DNA from: Vicinamibacteria bacterium
Lineage (GTDB): Bacteria > Acidobacteriota > Vicinamibacteria > Vicinamibacterales > UBA2999
Assembly: GCA_025938035.1 (NCBI GenBank)
Contig: JAICQE010000178.1
Coordinates: 1-8,632 of the forward strand
Direction of reading: 5' to 3'
Length of the DNA stretch: 8,632 bases
Both the position numbers and the translations under genes were made by a program. Below are positions 5,684 to 8,632 of this stretch, one piece after another. The notes below the pieces were generated by a model. The model was given only the letters and a program-made list of their open reading frames with translations. It was not told the origin of the DNA and did no database searches. Positions within the stretch are counted from its first letter, which is position 1; the number at the start of each line of letters is the position of its first letter.

Positions 5684-7017
5684 TAGCCGGCCGGCGACGT
5701 CAGCGGGCGCGCTGGCGCATTAGCCGATTCGGAATCACGATCCGCCGGTCGCATTGACGCCTGCCGCCGGCCGAGCCACAGGCCGAGCACGGCCCAGACC
5801 GCGGCAAGCGGCACGGCCACCGACGCCAGCCCGACCAGCGCCAGGCCGAGCGATCGGAGCCCCGCTTCCGTCCAGGCGCCGATGACGTCGCCGCCGCGGT
5901 ACACGAAGGTATCGGTGACGGCCTTCGACTTGTACTTGTCCTCGCGGCTCACGACCGTGAAGAGCGTCTCGCGCGCCGGACGCGCGACCGCGCGCTGCAT
6001 TGCGGTGAACGCCGCCTGGAAAAGAATGAGCACGGCGAACGAGCCGGCAGCGGCGAGCCCGACGAAGCCGAGCGACGCCGTCAGGGGGAGCAGCATGAGC
6101 GCGACGGACACGCCGAAGCGCTTCATGATGTGACCGGTCACCACGAGCTGCAGCAGCAGCGTCGTCACCTGTGTGATTAGATCGATCTGCGCGAAGACGG
6201 TGGTGCGCATGTCAGTGTCGTCGCCGAGCGCCGCCACCATTGCCAGGCGCGTGAAATACAGGAACGTGCCGACGATCGTCATCAAAAGCACGTAGGCGGA
6301 GATTCCCAGTAGATAGCGCGATTGGAGCACGGCACCGATACCCGCCCATGCGTTGCCGCCGATGATCGTCCGGTTGACCGACGGCGCGTCCGCAGTTTGT
6401 CCAGCCGCCTGCCCGGGTTGTAGCCAAGCGACGGCCCCGGCAGCGCCGATCGCCGCCAGGAGAAACCCTGCGGACACCAGCATCATTGCCGCCGTGCCGA
6501 GCGGCCTCACCAGCACGCTCGCCAACCACGGCCCGAAGATGGCCCCGAGCGTGCCGCCCACGGCGATGGCGCCGTACAGCCGCTTGCTCTGCTCAGGCGT
6601 GAACCGATCGGCCATGAGCGCCCAGAAGACCATCGTGCTGAAGAGATTGAAGACGCTGAACCAGACGTAGAACACGCGGCCGCTGATCTCGCCCACCGCC
6701 GCCGGCGCGACGGTGATGAGGGCGTAGAAGCCGACGAGGCTCAGCGCGAAGAACCCGTAGGTCGCGGCGATGAAGACCAGTCGGCGGAACCGGCTCACCA
6801 GCCACCCGAACATCGGGTTCACGCCCAGCGTGACCACGGCCGTGCCGATGAAGAGCCATCGGACCTCGTCGAGACCGCCGCGCATACCGATCGCGTCGCG
6901 GGCCGAGCGCAGGACCTGGATCGCCGTGAGCACGCAGAAGAAGTAGAGGGCGGCCACAAGAATCGGTGCCACTTCCTCGCGGCGGATGTTGAAGAAACGC
7001 TGCAGGAGATTAGTCAT
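5683..7017 (-). CDS. MFS-type transporter, NTP/NDP exchanger-like (upstream paralogue)
   Basis: A 444-residue inner-membrane protein with about 12 helices, the first gene of a two-gene unit with its downstream paralogue. Conserved landmarks are LRSARDA (36-42), a cytoplasmic-loop motif FTPEQSKRLYG (139-149) before a glycine-rich helix, VFAQIDLITQ (274-283), and ARPARETLF with KYKSK-TDTFVYR (345-374). A hydrophilic loop (about 200-220) splits the halves. The C-terminal tail after residue 418 is polar and disordered-looking. I start at the ATG 7015-7017 because MTNLLQRFF with I-R-R-E-E fits the family's amphipathic beginning; a TTG 13 codons upstream is in frame but has no support. No good Shine-Dalgarno is visible. 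The gene diverges from the TonB-dependent receptor, with a 100-bp gap. The substrate is unknown. Confidence 0.82.
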   Translation of the reverse strand: MTNLLQRFFNIRREEVAPILVAALYFFCVLTAIQVLRSARDAIGMRGGLDEVRWLFIGTAVVTLGVNPMFGWLVSRFRRLVFIAATYGFFALSLVGFYALITVAPAAVGEISGRVFYVWFSVFNLFSTMVFWALMADRFTPEQSKRLYGAIAVGGTLGAIFGPWLASVLVRPLGTAAMMLVSAGFLLAAIGAAGAVAWLQPGQAAGQTADAPSVNRTIIGGNAWAGIGAVLQSRYLLGISAYVLLMTIVGTFLYFTRLAMVAALGDDTDMRTTVFAQIDLITQVTTLLLQLVVTGHIMKRFGVSVALMLLPLTASLGFVGLAAAGSFAVLILFQAAFTAMQRAVARPARETLFTVVSREDKYKSKAVTDTFVYRGGDVIGAWTEAGLRSLGLALVGLASVAVPLAAVWAVLGLWLGRRQASMRPADRDSESANAPARPLTSPAG

Positions 7018-7117
7018 TCGCAGACGCCCGAGTTCGGACACGGCGGCGGATCGCAAAGATGAATCACTGTGTACTCCGTTACCAATAGCGTGGGACTATA
7101 ACAGCCTTATTCATACG
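7018..7117. promoter_or_regulatory. Divergent promoter region between transporter pair and receptor
   Basis: This gap is noticeably more AT-rich than its surroundings around 7080-7115, as expected for a promoter region. On -, TATAGT (7101-7096) matches five of six bases of a -10 box but lacks a good -35 (tctcac at a 17-base spacing). On +, tataac (7097-7102) overlaps it, with no properly spaced -35. It would put the start only about nine bases before the GTG at 7118. I see no riboswitch fold and no strong inverted repeat. Confidence 0.3.
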
Positions 7118-8632
7118 GTGAGACGCGCGCGGCGCGTTTACATCCTTCTGATGCTCGCGGCGGTTGCCGGCACGAGCGCAACAGCGCAGACCACGATCCC
7201 TCCGTACCGGCAGACCATCGTCGTCACCGCGGCGACGACTCCCGTTGAGATAGGGTCCGTCACACGCACCCTGACCCTGATCACGCGCGAGCAGATCGAG
7301 GCGCTCCCTGCCCATTCGGTGGCCGACATCCTGCGTCTCGCCGCGTCGGTGGACGTCCGTGCTCGTGGTGTGCGCGGCATGCAGACCGACTTCGCTGTCC
7401 GCGGCGCGAACTTCGGCCAGATGCTCGTCCTCGTCGACGGCGTCCGGCTGAACGACGCGCAGTCCGGTCACCACAACGGTGATATCCCGGTCTCTCTGGA
7501 GGAAGTCGAGCGCATCGAGATCCTCCACGGTCCCGGATCGGCGCTGTTCGGCGCCGACGCCTTCGGCGGTACGGTCAACGTGATTACGCGCCGCGCCATC
7601 GATCGGCCGGCGCTGTTGGCGCAGGGCGGCAGCTTCGGTCTGGCGAGCGGCCGCGGCGCCGCCGGGTTCGAGCACGGATCGCTGACGCAGACGTTTGCGG
7701 TCTCGACCGAGCGCTCGTCGGGGTTCATGTACGACCGCGACTACGCGAGCGTCATCACGCGTGCCCGCACTGCCATCGGCAGCGACTCCAGCGTGTCTGT
7801 CGCGTTTCTGCGCAAGGAGTTTGGCGCCAATAACTTTTATGGCGGGAACGCGCCGTCGCGCGAGTGGACGAATCAGGCCTTGATTGCCGGCGACCATCAG
7901 TTCGGCGGGGCCATGGGCTGGACGTTCGCTGCCCGGGGTTCGTACCGGACGCACGGCGATCGCTTCATCTTCAATCAGGAGCTGCCTCAGCTCTCTGATA
8001 ACCGGCATCGCACTCACGCAGTGCTGGGTGAGCTGGCTGCTTCGCGGCGGGTCCGCACCGGGTCCCTGACGATTGGCGTGGAAAGCGGCGGCGACTGGAT
8101 CCGCTCGTCGAACCTTGGCGATCACGAACTGGGGCGCATCAGCGCGTTCGGCGAACTCCGGCAGGAAGTTGGCAGACGCGTGCAGGTGGATGCGGCGTTG
8201 CGCGTCGATCGGTACTCCCAGTTCGGCGCATCATGGAACCCGTCCGCGGGCATTGGCTGGTGGCCGGCAGACGCGGTGCGTCTTCGCGCGTCTGCGGCAC
8301 GCGCCTTCCGCGTGCCGACGTTTACCGAGCGCTACTACTCGGATCCCGCGAACCTGGCGCGCGCCGAGGTCGGGCCGGAAACGGCGTGGGCAGGCGAGGG
8401 CGGAGTGGATGTCTTCCTGCGGCAGGGCTGGTTCGTGCAGGCGACGTTCTTCGGCCGAGCCGACTCCGACGTCATCGACTGGCTGCGGCCGACGACGGCC
8501 GATCGCTGGCAGACCTACAACGTCCGCGACGTGGACACGCGCGGCGTCGAGATCGGCGCCCAGAAGTCCTTTGCCGGCGGCGGATTCGTCAACGCACAGT
8601 TCACGGCCGTCGACGTCGACGCGGGCGCCGTC
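7118..8632 (+). CDS. TonB-dependent outer-membrane receptor, BtuB-like (3' end missing)
   Basis: This is an outer-membrane active-transport channel driven by TonB; the frame is open for 505 codons to the window edge. From the GTG at 7118, residues 1-23 form a signal peptide: basic VRRARR, a hydrophobic core and an A-T-A cleavage site before Gln24. A TonB box-like QTIVVTA lies at 32-38. The plug spans about 45-160, with SVADILRLAASVDVR (67-81), FAVRGANF (92-99), MLVLVDGVRLND (102-113) and VERIEILHGPGSALFGADAF (130-149) followed by GGTVNVITR. The barrel begins after that and includes the common FRVPTFTERYY motif near 397-407. BtuB-like proteins are around 600 residues, so roughly 100-150 are missing. 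The plug most resembles the cobalamin-receptor group, but substrate cannot be told from this and no cobalamin riboswitch precedes it. The nearest ATG (residue 12) would cut into the signal peptide. Confidence 0.92.
   Translation, partial: MRRARRVYILLMLAAVAGTSATAQTTIPPYRQTIVVTAATTPVEIGSVTRTLTLITREQIEALPAHSVADILRLAASVDVRARGVRGMQTDFAVRGANFGQMLVLVDGVRLNDAQSGHHNGDIPVSLEEVERIEILHGPGSALFGADAFGGTVNVITRRAIDRPALLAQGGSFGLASGRGAAGFEHGSLTQTFAVSTERSSGFMYDRDYASVITRARTAIGSDSSVSVAFLRKEFGANNFYGGNAPSREWTNQALIAGDHQFGGAMGWTFAARGSYRTHGDRFIFNQELPQLSDNRHRTHAVLGELAASRRVRTGSLTIGVESGGDWIRSSNLGDHELGRISAFGELRQEVGRRVQVDAALRVDRYSQFGASWNPSAGIGWWPADAVRLRASAARAFRVPTFTERYYSDPANLARAEVGPETAWAGEGGVDVFLRQGWFVQATFFGRADSDVIDWLRPTTADRWQTYNVRDVDTRGVEIGAQKSFAGGGFVNAQFTAVDVDAGAV

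Noticed and set aside
5093..5686. 197-codon open frame on + opposite the downstream transporter
   Set aside because: It is antisense to a clear membrane protein, and its composition (Arg, Glu, Gln, Pro rich) is that of a shadow frame.
7018..7117. Cobalamin riboswitch ahead of the BtuB-like receptor
   Set aside because: The gap is only 100 bp and shared with a divergent gene, with no B12-box-like conserved stretch or suitable fold.
7079..8125. 348-codon open frame on - opposite the receptor gene
   Set aside because: The + strand frame carries a signal peptide, TonB box, plug and barrel motifs; the minus frame is arginine-rich with no recognisable domain.

Overview
This is a GC-rich bacterial window with seven protein genes and one tRNA. 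The last protein gene runs off the right edge. Three features suggest an uncultured Acidobacteriota-type genome, perhaps Vicinamibacteria: very high GC, short tandem-repeat arrays in front of several genes, and a small hairpin repeat read as V-R-L. This assignment is inference from style, since there is no rRNA or marker gene to settle it.

Positions 1-2520 hold a DNA-repair pair. An archaeo-eukaryotic primase-polymerase of the LigD-polymerase/Prim-PolC family lies on +. An ATP-dependent DNA ligase of LigC size lies on -. The two are convergent and their coding ends overlap by 56 bp. Together they could fill and seal short gaps. No Ku gene is visible, so end joining is not demonstrated. An 18-bp tandem repeat stands just before the polymerase start.

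Positions 2521-4397 are a mixed stretch. First comes a divergent intergenic region with a perfect 8-7-8 dyad. Next are a stand-alone MEDS sensory-domain protein of lower GC than its surroundings and a tRNA-Leu(CAA) on - with an encoded CCA. Then come heptamer and 14-bp tandem repeats, a short YdcZ/DUF606-type DMT membrane protein, a TGAAC-rich repeat, and a small conserved protein of unknown function.

Positions 4398-8632 are transport. Two tandem paralogous 12-helix membrane proteins of the MFS/NTP-NDP exchange transporter type lie on - and are joined by a TAGTG stop/start overlap. Diverging from them on + is a BtuB-like TonB-dependent outer-membrane receptor with a signal peptide, cut off by the window end.

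The most notable non-gene structure is a hairpin repeat seen twice. One copy is an in-frame linker inside the polymerase (1161-1178). The other forms the last codons and the stop of the downstream transporter (4398-4414). The copies differ by a compensatory stem pair and one loop base that changes CAG to TAG. I did not find clear evidence of a wholly new system.
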